Under the pieces are notes generated by a model. That model saw nothing but the letters and a program-made list of their open reading frames with translations, made no database searches and had not been told where the DNA came from. The position numbers and the translations under genes were made by a program. DNA of 64,000 nucleotides from Flammeovirga pectinis (GTDB lineage: Bacteria; Bacteroidota; Bacteroidia; Cytophagales; Flammeovirgaceae): NCBI RefSeq assembly GCF_003970675.1, contig NZ_CP034562.1:4746001-4810000 (forward strand). Reading direction: 5' to 3'. Of the stretch, positions 45,020 to 54,280 are shown piece by piece; within the stretch, counting starts at the first letter, position 1; each line of letters opens with the position of its first letter.

Positions 45020-45349
45020 GCTTCGCGTATTTAAAACGTTAATTCAAAGTACTTTATTATACAGTTTGGTAAGTATTTAATAAAAATGTACAAATTACAC
45101 TCTTAGAAAATAGTGGAGTACTTTATCATAAATTCCTTGTTTGTAAATATTTGAATTTATTAAGAAATTAAAAATCGCTTCATCTAACTATATAGTGGGT
45201 TCATCGAAAAAAAGACGCTATTCGTCTAAATGGGCTATTAACAAGGCCTGTTGTCTTCTTAAAAGTCAATGAAATATTGAATTAATTTAATTATTCTCAA
45301 AAATGACTGTTTAGTCATAATGTTTAAAAATATTAGAATAGTACAATTT
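45020..45349. other. Divergent region between sigma factor and tadA genes
   Basis: About 300 nt, AT-rich. A weak hairpin AGACG (45213-45217) / CGTCT (45223-45227) after an A-run is all I see; the sigma promoter is expected here. Confidence 0.4.
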
Positions 45350-45814
45350 ATGTCTAATAAAATTTCAAAAGAGCATTATAAGTTTATGCAGGTAGCTTTA
45401 GCAGAAGCCCAGAAAGCATTTGATGAAGATGAAATTCCAGTTGGGGCTATAGTAGTAGCAAATGGGAAAGTTATAGGTAAAGGCTATAATCAAACCGAAA
45501 AATTAAACGACCCTACAGCTCATGCAGAAATGTTGGCAATTACTGCAGCAACAAATTATTTAGGATCAAGACATTTATCTGATTGTACTTTATATGTAAC
45601 ATTAGAACCTTGTGCAATGTGTGCAGGTGCAATTTTTTGGGCCCAAGTAGGAGAAATAGTTTATGGTGCGGCAGATGATAAGAGAGGATTTAGAGCTTAT
45701 TCTGATAAATTAGCACACCCAAGATCAAAATATATAACAGGAATCCTAGAAGAAGAGTGTCATGATTTATTGATGAGTTTCTTTAAACGATTAAGAGAGA
45801 AAAGAAAAAAGTAA
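45350..45814 (+). CDS. tadA: tRNA-specific adenosine deaminase (or related nucleoside deaminase)
   Basis: 154 aa from ATG 45350. An ATG at 45320 would add a 10-residue leader with no family counterpart. Cytidine/deoxycytidylate-deaminase fold: zinc and proton-shuttle motif HAEM near residue 57 and PCAMC with the two zinc cysteines near 87-91. TadA converts A34 to inosine in tRNA-Arg(ACG). The length and the GIPVG-like EIPVGAIVVANG start agree with TadA rather than guanine deaminase, although that is the main alternative. Its stop overlaps the next start by 1 nt. Confidence 0.9.
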   Translation: MSNKISKEHYKFMQVALAEAQKAFDEDEIPVGAIVVANGKVIGKGYNQTEKLNDPTAHAEMLAITAATNYLGSRHLSDCTLYVTLEPCAMCAGAIFWAQVGEIVYGAADDKRGFRAYSDKLAHPRSKYITGILEEECHDLLMSFFKRLREKRKK

Positions 45815-46305
45815 TGGAAAAGGTAATAATAGAACAAGTAGAAAAATTATTAGATCAAGATAAATTTGATCAATTAGAAGAAATACTTCAACCATTGTTA
45901 AATGTACACCCTAAAGCAAAAGAACTTTTAGGACTAAGTTTTTTAAAACAATGGAGAAATGAAGAAGCGGAGGAAATATTTGAAGCATTAAAGAATGAGT
46001 TTTCAAGTAATGCTGATTATTACTATTATTATGGTGCAAGTTTAGGACAACAAGCTAAAGGAGCTAATATGTTTAAGTTAATTCAGATAGCACCAAAATC
46101 TAAAGAGGCTTTTGAAAAAGCTATTGAATTAGATAATCAACATGTTCCTGCATACTGGGGTTTACTAAGATATTATGGTAATGCTCCAGCAATGTTTGGA
46201 GGTTATCCAAAAGGTAAAGAGCTAGCAGATTCGTTAGCCATTTTTAATAAAAAAGAAGCTGACGATGCATATAATTTTTTGAAAGAGAAGTTTGGTGAGC
46301 AATAA
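45814..46305 (+). CDS. Tetratricopeptide-repeat protein
   Basis: 163 aa, cytoplasmic, no signal peptide. Contains TPR-like helices: KLLDQDKFDQLEEILQPLL, then EAEEIFEALKNEF, then YYYYYGASLGQQAKG and SKEAFEKAIELDNQHVPAYWGLLRYYG. The trailing APAMFGGYPKGKELADSL is typical of a small TPR family in several phyla. Protein-interaction role presumed; partner unknown. ATG overlaps the tadA stop (TAATG), so they are co-translated. Confidence 0.85.
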   Translation: MEKVIIEQVEKLLDQDKFDQLEEILQPLLNVHPKAKELLGLSFLKQWRNEEAEEIFEALKNEFSSNADYYYYYGASLGQQAKGANMFKLIQIAPKSKEAFEKAIELDNQHVPAYWGLLRYYGNAPAMFGGYPKGKELADSLAIFNKKEADDAYNFLKEKFGEQ

Positions 46306-46331
46306 AAAACTAAAAATTATAAAATGTTAAA

Positions 46332-46365
46332 CAAATGGTTGATAAGGTAAAACTCATCAACCATT
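46332..46365 (+). terminator. Terminator of the tadA-TPR unit
   Basis: AAATGGTTGAT (46332-46342) / ATCAACCATTT (46355-46365), followed by TGTATTT; T-run is weak. Confidence 0.6.
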
Positions 46366-46459
46366 TTGTATTTAAACCCGTTAATAATCTTAAATATTCG
46401 CATTATTTAAATTATGATGTGTAATATTCATATATTAGTTTACTCTTAAAAAAACTAAA

Positions 46460-47089
46460 ATGGAATTACTGGAAGACTCTCTGAAACTAATCAACTTACC
46501 GTATACTTTTCTTCTTTTTTTATGCTTACTATACTGGTTAAATGTATTTGTAGGTTTTATAACTCCAGACTTTATTGATTTACAATTTGAAGGTGATACA
46601 GATATCGATTTAGATATTGATGATGTTAGTTTTAGTGCATCTGTTTGGGCATCGTCAGCACAATTCTTATATCTAGGAACTGTTCCGATAATGATTATAA
46701 CTACTGTATTATCTACTTTAATGTGGGTGTTTTCTGTGTTAGGAAATCATTATTTAGGTAATGAATCAGTTATATATGCTTTAGTAGCATTTGTTCCTAT
46801 TTTATTGATATCAATATTTTTAACTCGATTTGTAGCTTATCCTTTTTCAATTTTATTTAAAAAATTAAATGAGCAAGAGGATAGAACTATAATCGGGAAA
46901 GTTAGTAAAGTAATTCTATCAACAACCCACAATAGAAAAGGACAAGCTTCTGTATTAGTAGGAAAAGCAGAACAAAAAATTTATATAAAATCTTCTAACA
47001 ACGAAAATATCTCTAAAGGAGAAGAAGCGTTAATTTTGGAATATGATAATTCCGAAAAATGTTACTTGGTTCAACCAATAACTTTATAA
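46460..47089 (+). CDS. YqiJ-like membrane protein with C-terminal OB-fold
   Basis: 209 aa. Hydrophobic segments near 15-35 (TFLLFLCLLYWLNVFVGFI), about 75-95 (VPIMIITTVLSTLMWVFSVL) and about 105-130 (VIYALVAFVPILLISIFLTRFV). The C-terminal cytoplasmic domain (about 145-205: IGKVSKVILSTTHNRKGQASVLV) resembles an NfeD/YqiJ OB-fold. In E. coli yqiJ and the flotillin gene yqiK are paired in the same way. It starts a rightward cluster with flotillin (40-nt gap) and the AAA ATPase. An acidic loop DTDIDLDIDD lies between helices 1 and 2. Confidence 0.87.
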   Translation: MELLEDSLKLINLPYTFLLFLCLLYWLNVFVGFITPDFIDLQFEGDTDIDLDIDDVSFSASVWASSAQFLYLGTVPIMIITTVLSTLMWVFSVLGNHYLGNESVIYALVAFVPILLISIFLTRFVAYPFSILFKKLNEQEDRTIIGKVSKVILSTTHNRKGQASVLVGKAEQKIYIKSSNNENISKGEEALILEYDNSEKCYLVQPITL

Positions 47090-47129
47090 AACTAAATTTC
47101 TTAATTATTAATTAACTAGACTATTATTC

Positions 47130-49265
47130 ATGGATTCACAGATGTTAATGGCAGTGATGGGCATTGCCGCGGTTCTTATTTTTGGAACATTAGGCTCAAT
47201 TATCAGTTTTTACAAAAAAGTACATCAAGGTAAAGCTCTTGTAAGAACTGGCATGGGAGGATTACGAGTTATAACTCAAAATGGAGGATTTGTAATCCCT
47301 ATTATCCATAAGGCAGAAAGAATGGATGTATCTTTAAAAAGCATCGAAATCAGTAGAGAAGGTAAACAAGGACTTATATGTCAGGATAACCTCCGTGCAG
47401 ATATTAGAGTAGTATTCTTTATTCGTGTAAATAACCAAGAAGAGGATATTGCAACTGTAGCACAAACAGTGGGTTGTGAAAGAGCATCAGATACAGAATT
47501 ATTATTCTCACTTTTTGAAGCCAAGTTCTCTGAAGCTTTAAAAACAATTGGTAAACGTTTTGATTTTATTGAGTTGTACACTTCTCGTGAAAAAATGAAA
47601 CAAGAAGTTATTGATATTATCGGAACAGATTTAAACGGGTATGTTTTAGATGATTGTGCAATTGATTATCTAGAACAAACTAAAATTGACTACTTAGATC
47701 CTGATAATATTTTAGATGCAGAAGGTATTAAAAAAATTATTGATTTAACAGCGAATCAGAAAATACAGGCTAACCTTATTAAAAATGAGGAAGAGAAAAA
47801 AATCAAGAAACAAGATGTAGAAAAGATTGAAGCTGTTCTTATTTTAGATAAACAAAAAGTAGAAGCTGAAGAAAGACAGAAAAGAGAAATTGAAACACTT
47901 CGCGCAAGAGAAGAGTCTGTAACAGAAACGGTTGTTCAAGAAGAAAGATTAAAAGCTGAAAAAGCGAAACTTCTGGTAGATGAAGAACTTGAAATTCAAG
48001 AAAAGAATAAAGAACGCGAAGTATTAGTAGCTAGTAAAAATATTGAAAAAACGGAAGCTCTAGAAAATGAAAAAATTGATAGAGAACAGAAATTAGCTCA
48101 AACTGAAAAAGATAAGTTTGTTGAACTTGCTATTATTGCAAAAGAGAAATCTTTGGAAGAACAAAAAAGAGATATTCAAGATGTAATAAAAGAACGTATA
48201 GCTGTTCAGAAATCCGTAGTAGAAGAGGAAGAAAGAATCAAAGATACGCAGGCATTTTCTGAAGCTCAACGTGTTAAAAAAGTAGCAATTACTTTGGCAG
48301 AACAGAAAGCAGAAGAAAGCTTGATGGCTGAATTAAAAGCAGCTGAAGCAGCAAAAGAAGCTTCTAAACTAAAAGCAGAACAACAGAAAATTGAAGCTGC
48401 AGCAGATTTCGAAACATCTAATCAGAAAGCAGCTGCAATTAAAACCTTAGCAGAAGCAAAAGTAAAAGAACAAGCAACAGAAGGGTTTGCACAAGCTCAG
48501 GTTTCTGAAGCTAAATCTTTAGCTAAAGAAAAAGAAGCAATAGCAGAAGCACAATTTATTGCGACAACATCAGAAGCTCAAGCAACTGCAAATAGACAGT
48601 TAGGTGAAGCAGAAGCAGAAGTATTGCGTAAGAAAATGATTGCTGAAGCGGAAGGAATGGAGCAGAAATCTAAAGCAATAGAATTAGAAGGTTTAGCAGA
48701 AGCAAAAGTACTTGAGCAAAAAGCACTTATAGAAGCACAAAGAATTGAAGCTGAAGCTAAAGCTGCACAACATATGGATGGTGCAATTTTAGAATTAGAG
48801 AAATTTAAACTTCAGTTAAATCAAGAAAAAGATTTATCGCTTGCTAAATTCGAAATGCAACAAGAATTAACTAAAGCACAAGCTACGGTTATGGCAGAGG
48901 CAGTGAAGAGTAGTGATATTCGTATTGTGGGTGGAGAAACTCAGGTGTACGATAGAATAATTAAATCAATTTCTATGGGCGATGCAGTAGATTCATTCTT
49001 TGAGGCTAGTTCTGTAGCAACAGAAGTGAAAGAGAATTTATTGGATGATTCTGATGGGAAAAATATCATTGGTAAAGTAAAAGGTTTTATAGATCAATTT
49101 GGTATTTCTACTGAAGACATTAAGAACCTTAGTGTTGCTGGATTATTAAGTAAAATGAAGGTAATGGCACAAGACGATCAATCTAAAACTTGGTTAGATA
49201 GTGCTTTATTAACTGCAGAGAAATCTGGTATTGCAAATATTGCAGCAGGAACATTATTAAACTAA
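47130..49265 (+). CDS. Flotillin family protein (YqiK-like)
   Basis: 711 aa. One N-terminal membrane helix (about 6-27: LMAVMGIAAVLIFGTLGSIISFY), then the SPFH domain (about 30-210: GKALVRTGMGGLRVITQNGGFVIPI ... VDVSLKSIEI). From about 215 to 600 a long coiled coil made of Ala/Glu/Lys heptads (EAKVKEQATEGFAQAQVSEAKS) typical of flotillins, then a helical C-terminal part. Flotillins oligomerise in lipid-ordered membrane patches and recruit other proteins. Longer than E. coli YqiK (about 550 aa) because of the coiled coil. Second gene of the cluster. Confidence 0.92.
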   Translation: MDSQMLMAVMGIAAVLIFGTLGSIISFYKKVHQGKALVRTGMGGLRVITQNGGFVIPIIHKAERMDVSLKSIEISREGKQGLICQDNLRADIRVVFFIRVNNQEEDIATVAQTVGCERASDTELLFSLFEAKFSEALKTIGKRFDFIELYTSREKMKQEVIDIIGTDLNGYVLDDCAIDYLEQTKIDYLDPDNILDAEGIKKIIDLTANQKIQANLIKNEEEKKIKKQDVEKIEAVLILDKQKVEAEERQKREIETLRAREESVTETVVQEERLKAEKAKLLVDEELEIQEKNKEREVLVASKNIEKTEALENEKIDREQKLAQTEKDKFVELAIIAKEKSLEEQKRDIQDVIKERIAVQKSVVEEEERIKDTQAFSEAQRVKKVAITLAEQKAEESLMAELKAAEAAKEASKLKAEQQKIEAAADFETSNQKAAAIKTLAEAKVKEQATEGFAQAQVSEAKSLAKEKEAIAEAQFIATTSEAQATANRQLGEAEAEVLRKKMIAEAEGMEQKSKAIELEGLAEAKVLEQKALIEAQRIEAEAKAAQHMDGAILELEKFKLQLNQEKDLSLAKFEMQQELTKAQATVMAEAVKSSDIRIVGGETQVYDRIIKSISMGDAVDSFFEASSVATEVKENLLDDSDGKNIIGKVKGFIDQFGISTEDIKNLSVAGLLSKMKVMAQDDQSKTWLDSALLTAEKSGIANIAAGTLLN

Positions 49266-49280
49266 ATAATTACTTTCTTA

Positions 49281-49320
49281 AGAGTTACTTCTTTATATAA
49301 AAGAGGTAACTCTATTTTTC
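49281..49320 (+). terminator. Partial terminator between flotillin and AAA ATPase genes
   Basis: AGAGTTACTTCTTT (49281-49294) / AAAGAGGTAACTCT (49300-49313) with one G-T pair, then TATTTTTC. Probably allows read-through to the next gene 20 nt on. Confidence 0.55.
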
Positions 49321-49339
49321 TCTTAAAATTCCAACCCTC

Positions 49340-52300
49340 ATGCTTGAAAACGGAACATACGAACTTCTCCAAAAAAGACTACAAGAAAGCAGCAGTGAAC
49401 TTCAAAACTCTTTAGATAATTTAAATACGCTAAGGAAAGATTTATTTGGTTCAATTGAGATTGGGTTAATAGCATCAGATAGATTGATGACTGAAAATAA
49501 CTGTACAGCAAGGGATATGATTCCTATTGGTAATACATTTATTTTTGGTTACAACGTTCAACTTGGTTTAAGAACTGAGATGACTTTAACGGATGTTTTT
49601 AGTATTTATTCTTATAAAGATGAATCTCATTCTTTCCATGCAGAACCATTAATCCTTATAAATGATAAACAATTTATAAAGGATTTTAGAGAGCTATACC
49701 AATATAATAAAGGCACTAAGTTTACTCAATTTTTTAAAATTGGGAATAGCCTGTTTATGCTTTTTCAAATTAGTGATCGTGTTGGAGATATCAAGGCGTT
49801 TAAATGGAGCGTAGAGAATGAAACTCTTAAATATGTAGATGCTAGAAGTGAACATGAAATTAAGTTTCCTTCTCAACATGAATTTGAATGGGTTAAAACA
49901 AAAAGAGAAGATTTTAGAGAAGGGTTACACCCTCATGTTTCTATAAATGATAAGGTATTTGTAGAAACTGTTGGAGGAGACCTAACCATAAAAATTGAGG
50001 ATAATACTTCTGAAGGTGAAGGGATTTTAGCAGAAGAGGTAGAAGAGAAAGATCAAAGATTAGAAGATGGAGATATTCATTTTGCTGATTTAGGAAATTT
50101 AATTTTACTGAAAGTACTTCCATATAGAGAAAAAGTATGGCGTTACTTTATTTACAATGATAAACTTAAAACGGCAATACGAGTTAATGCTCTTTCAAAT
50201 GCTTGTATTCTTTTACCAGAAGAGCAAGGAGTAATTTTCTCAAATGGCTATTACTTGCAAAATGGTGAGTATAAGATTTTTGAAAAAATTGAACATGATT
50301 GGATATTTAAGAAAAAGATAGTAGCTCCAAACGGAGAAGATTACCTTTTTATTTTTTATCAAAGAGATACCGGAGAATATATATTATTATCATATAACGT
50401 AATTGAACAAACAGTTCAGCCTCCTCTAAAATGTAATGGGTATTCATTATTTAAGAATGGAGAATTGGTTTATTTTAAATCTGATAATGAACCAAGAAAA
50501 ACACATACATTACAAATTCTTCAATCTCCATTTGTAGATCCAGATGCTGTTCAAATACAAAGTAATAAAGAACATTTTTTGATAAATGTTGGGAATAAAG
50601 AAGTTGTAAAGGCAATGGCTCAGATGAAGAGCATACATGTTCTTTGTAATAAGCCGGATAGCTATTTAGGTTTATATTCCGATATTCTTCAAGAGACGAC
50701 AAGTACTTTAGATATCTATACGTGGCTAGAGCGAGAAGATGTAGGTAAATTGTCTACATCATTATTAGCAATTCAGAATACTGCTGGAGCTGCAATAGAA
50801 GAGTATGAAAAAGTAAACAGGCAACGTAAAAACGCAGACGAAGAAGAAACTGCATTTAATACAGAGTGTGTAAAGATAACTAGAGAAACAGATAGAGAGA
50901 CATATAAGGATATAACAGGCTTTGTGAAAGCGCTTGCAACTTTAAGAGCTTTAAGAGGGAAAGCTGTAAGCTTAAAAGAAGTAAGGTATATCTCTATTGA
51001 GCCACTAGAAGAGTGGGAAGTTAAATTAAAAGAGCAGACACAAAAAATAGGAGAACGTTGTACACGCTTTCTTTTAGGAGAAGATGCTTTAAATGCATTT
51101 ATTTCTAAAATTGATGAAATAAGAAAAGCTTTAGAAACTATAGAAAAAACTGTAGATATTGATGAAGCAATAGAAGAATTAGCTACAATAGGTAAGGAGT
51201 TAGAATTACTTATTGAAACAGTATCTAATTTAAATATAAAGGATCCGACACAAACTGCAGAAATAATAAACCGTATTTCTAATCTATTTTCATCATTAAA
51301 TAGTGTAAAAGCACAATCAAAAGAAAAAAAGACACAATTATCTAAAGCTGAAGCAAGTGCAGAATTTACAGCTCAATTTAGGTTATTGGAGCAATCAGTA
51401 TCTAGTTTTTTAGATATAGCAAATAGCCCAGAGGAATGTGAAGAATACTTGAGTAAACTTTCTGCTCAAATAGAAGAGTTAGAAGGAAAGTTTTCTGAGC
51501 ATGATACATTTTCTGAGCAATTAGAAATAAAAAGAGAAGAAGTAGCAAGTGCTTTTGAAAATAAGAAGATTCAATTAGAGGAAATTCGTAACCGTAAATC
51601 TATGCGTTTACGAAATTCTGCTGATAGAATGATTCAATCAATCTTATCAAAGGCAAAAAAGATAGAAAAAGAAGATCAATTGACAGCTTATTTCTCAACA
51701 GATTTATTAATTGAGAAATTAAGAGATACGTCAACTAAACTTTCAGAAATAGGAGATACTTCTAAAGCAGAAGAGGTTTTAGGAGCATTAAAAAATGCTC
51801 AAAAAGAAGCTATAAGACAACTTCGAGATAGATCGGAGTTAAATGTTGATGGTCCTGGATTTATAAGGTTTGGTAAACACTCTTTTGCTGTAAGTCAGCA
51901 AGAATTAAATGCAACAATTGTAGAAAGGAAAGGTAATTTGTTTTACCATTTAACAGGAACAGACTTTTTTACAGAGGTTCAAAACAAAGCTTTAGAAAAT
52001 ACACAAGATGTTTGGACAATGTCTATTCCTTCAGAATCTTCTTCAATTTATAGATCAGAGTATTTGGCTTACGTATTTATAAATCAAAAATATGGAGGTA
52101 ATACATCCGTTATTCAATCTTTATCAAAAGAGCAGTTAGATAAAGAGGTATTAGAATATATGAGTAAAGCATTGAATGAAGGGTATTTAAAAGGAGTACA
52201 TAACGTTGATGCTGTAAAAATTATTCAAACATATTCTGCATTAAATTTATCTTTAAAGACTTTATGTTACGATACTAAAACAAGAGCTTTAGCTCAATTG

Positions 52301-54208
52301 GTTTGGTTAAAAGAATTACCTAAAGAAGAGAAAGAAAGAATAAATCAGTGGTCAACTGGCTTTTCATTATTTAAGCAAGCTTTTTTAGAAAAGGTTGACC
52401 CTTCCTCAATACTAAAATACATTATTCCATATAGTGATATTGTTCTTGAAAAATTAAATATTCAAGATGATATCAACGCAACAGATATAGCACTTTGCTT
52501 AATTGATTTACTTTCTGAATCTAATTTTATAGTAAGTGCTGAAGCAGATTATTTAAAAGAGGAATTTAATAGGTTATTGATTTCTAAAAATTTAGTAGAG
52601 CCATTTAAAGATAACATGCAAAGATTATCTAAAGATTGGGATCAACTAATTACATTTTTAGATATTGGTTGGGATACATTATTTAAATCAACAGCTTTTA
52701 AAGGCGAAGCATCTGATTATACTCAGTATACTTTAGAAGCAAGTTTATTATTAGCAGATGCTTTTAATGCAGAAAGACAAGTTGTAAAAATAGAGCATAA
52801 ACAAGTTATAAAAGGCTTATTAGGAGATCATAAATTAATAGATAAAGGAGAGTATGTTTTAAATTATCATGATTTTTCAAATCGTATAAAGAAGCACCTC
52901 AGAAAAGATCTTCCTATGTTTAATACATATATAGAGCAAAGAGGAAAAGTATTAACTCAATTTAAAAAAGAAATAAAATTATCTTCTTTTGAGCCCAAAG
53001 TATTGTCCTCTTTTGTGAGGAATAGATTAATAAATGATGTATATCTACCATTAATAGGAGAAAACCTTTCTAAACAAATTGGAGCATCAGGAAAGAAAAA
53101 GAGAACAGATTTAATGGGTTTATTGCTATTAATATCTCCTCCTGGTTACGGTAAAACTACATTAATGGAGTATGTAGCCAATAGGTTAGGACTTATTTTC
53201 ATGAAAATAAACGGTCCATCAATTGGGCATCAGGTATTGTCTTTAGACCCAGAAGAAGCTCCAAACGCAACAGCAAGAGAAGAATTAGAAAAACTAGGAT
53301 TGGCATTAGAAATGGGTAATAATGTAATGTTATACCTTGATGATATTCAACATTGTAATCCGGAGTTTTTACAGAAATTTATCTCTTTATGTGATGGTCA
53401 ACGTAAAATAGAGGGTGTTTATAATGGAAACACCAAAACATATGATTTAAGAGGTAAAAGGTTCTGTGTAATTATGGCAGGGAATCCATATACAGAATCA
53501 GGTGATAAGTTTCAGATTCCTGATATGTTAGCTAACAGAGCTGATACTTATAATTTAGGAGAAGTAATTGGAAGCACACAAACAGCTTTTGAATTAAGTT
53601 ACATAGAGAATTGTCTTACCTCTAATCAATTTATATCTCAATGGACTAACTACCCTAAAAAAGATTTGTATCAACTTATTTCATCTATTAAAAATGATAG
53701 TCTTTCAACATTAGAGTTAGAAGTAAATTTATCTACAGATGAAAAAGAGGAGAGTATAAAAGTATTTAAGCAATTACTTTATGTTCAAGATGTAATTCTA
53801 AAGGTAAATCAGAATTATGTTTCTTCTGCTGCTCAGGATGATGATTATAGAATTGAACCTCCATTTAAATTACAAGGTTCTTACCGTAATATGAACAAAT
53901 TGGCAGAGAAGGTTTCTCCAATAATGAATGATACTGAATTAAAAGATCTTGTCATTTCTCATTACGAAAATGAATCACAAACATTGACTAGTGCTGCTGA
54001 AGAAAACCTCTTAAAGTTTAAAGAATCGTTAGAGATTTTAACTGAAGATGAGTTTAATCGATGGGAAGAAATCAAACAGACTTTTAGGAAGAAAAACAAT
54101 TTAAAAGTTCTAGGAGATCAGAAAGGTGAAAAAATGTTGACTCATTTATCTGATATTTCGGGAGCTATTAAATCACTTAAAAAAGAAATGATTTACGTAG
54201 TGAAATAA
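49340..54208 (+). CDS. Giant DUF3686-type AAA ATPase (annotated in relatives as 'DNA repair ATPase')
   Basis: 1622 aa, cytoplasmic. The N-terminal half is the family-specific domain (e.g. TLRALRGKAVSLKEVRYISIEP and GERCTRFLLGEDAL near 540-580), with long coiled coils from about 590 to 830. The C-terminal AAA module has Walker A SPPGYGKTT near 1268, Walker B VMLYLDDIQ near 1330, a sensor-1 Asn in IMAGNPY near 1380 and an arginine-finger candidate in LANRADTYN near 1400: a MoxR-like ATPase. Despite the common label, nothing shows DNA repair. The flotillin neighbours instead suggest remodelling of membrane-associated complexes. That is inference. Confidence 0.82.
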   Translation: MLENGTYELLQKRLQESSSELQNSLDNLNTLRKDLFGSIEIGLIASDRLMTENNCTARDMIPIGNTFIFGYNVQLGLRTEMTLTDVFSIYSYKDESHSFHAEPLILINDKQFIKDFRELYQYNKGTKFTQFFKIGNSLFMLFQISDRVGDIKAFKWSVENETLKYVDARSEHEIKFPSQHEFEWVKTKREDFREGLHPHVSINDKVFVETVGGDLTIKIEDNTSEGEGILAEEVEEKDQRLEDGDIHFADLGNLILLKVLPYREKVWRYFIYNDKLKTAIRVNALSNACILLPEEQGVIFSNGYYLQNGEYKIFEKIEHDWIFKKKIVAPNGEDYLFIFYQRDTGEYILLSYNVIEQTVQPPLKCNGYSLFKNGELVYFKSDNEPRKTHTLQILQSPFVDPDAVQIQSNKEHFLINVGNKEVVKAMAQMKSIHVLCNKPDSYLGLYSDILQETTSTLDIYTWLEREDVGKLSTSLLAIQNTAGAAIEEYEKVNRQRKNADEEETAFNTECVKITRETDRETYKDITGFVKALATLRALRGKAVSLKEVRYISIEPLEEWEVKLKEQTQKIGERCTRFLLGEDALNAFISKIDEIRKALETIEKTVDIDEAIEELATIGKELELLIETVSNLNIKDPTQTAEIINRISNLFSSLNSVKAQSKEKKTQLSKAEASAEFTAQFRLLEQSVSSFLDIANSPEECEEYLSKLSAQIEELEGKFSEHDTFSEQLEIKREEVASAFENKKIQLEEIRNRKSMRLRNSADRMIQSILSKAKKIEKEDQLTAYFSTDLLIEKLRDTSTKLSEIGDTSKAEEVLGALKNAQKEAIRQLRDRSELNVDGPGFIRFGKHSFAVSQQELNATIVERKGNLFYHLTGTDFFTEVQNKALENTQDVWTMSIPSESSSIYRSEYLAYVFINQKYGGNTSVIQSLSKEQLDKEVLEYMSKALNEGYLKGVHNVDAVKIIQTYSALNLSLKTLCYDTKTRALAQLVWLKELPKEEKERINQWSTGFSLFKQAFLEKVDPSSILKYIIPYSDIVLEKLNIQDDINATDIALCLIDLLSESNFIVSAEADYLKEEFNRLLISKNLVEPFKDNMQRLSKDWDQLITFLDIGWDTLFKSTAFKGEASDYTQYTLEASLLLADAFNAERQVVKIEHKQVIKGLLGDHKLIDKGEYVLNYHDFSNRIKKHLRKDLPMFNTYIEQRGKVLTQFKKEIKLSSFEPKVLSSFVRNRLINDVYLPLIGENLSKQIGASGKKKRTDLMGLLLLISPPGYGKTTLMEYVANRLGLIFMKINGPSIGHQVLSLDPEEAPNATAREELEKLGLALEMGNNVMLYLDDIQHCNPEFLQKFISLCDGQRKIEGVYNGNTKTYDLRGKRFCVIMAGNPYTESGDKFQIPDMLANRADTYNLGEVIGSTQTAFELSYIENCLTSNQFISQWTNYPKKDLYQLISSIKNDSLSTLELEVNLSTDEKEESIKVFKQLLYVQDVILKVNQNYVSSAAQDDDYRIEPPFKLQGSYRNMNKLAEKVSPIMNDTELKDLVISHYENESQTLTSAAEENLLKFKESLEILTEDEFNRWEEIKQTFRKKNNLKVLGDQKGEKMLTHLSDISGAIKSLKKEMIYVVK

Positions 54209-54221
54209 TAATTAAATGTCA

Positions 54222-54260
54222 AAAAAAGCTCTAAAACTATAGAAGTTTTAGAGCTTTTTT
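54222..54260. terminator. Bidirectional terminator
   Basis: Perfect 17-bp arms (54222-54238 / 54244-54260) with the GC core AGCTCTAAAACT, A-run and T-run. Ends the AAA ATPase and the SPFH transcript from both sides. Confidence 0.9.
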
Positions 54261-54280
54261 TATTAGTAGATACTAAAAGG

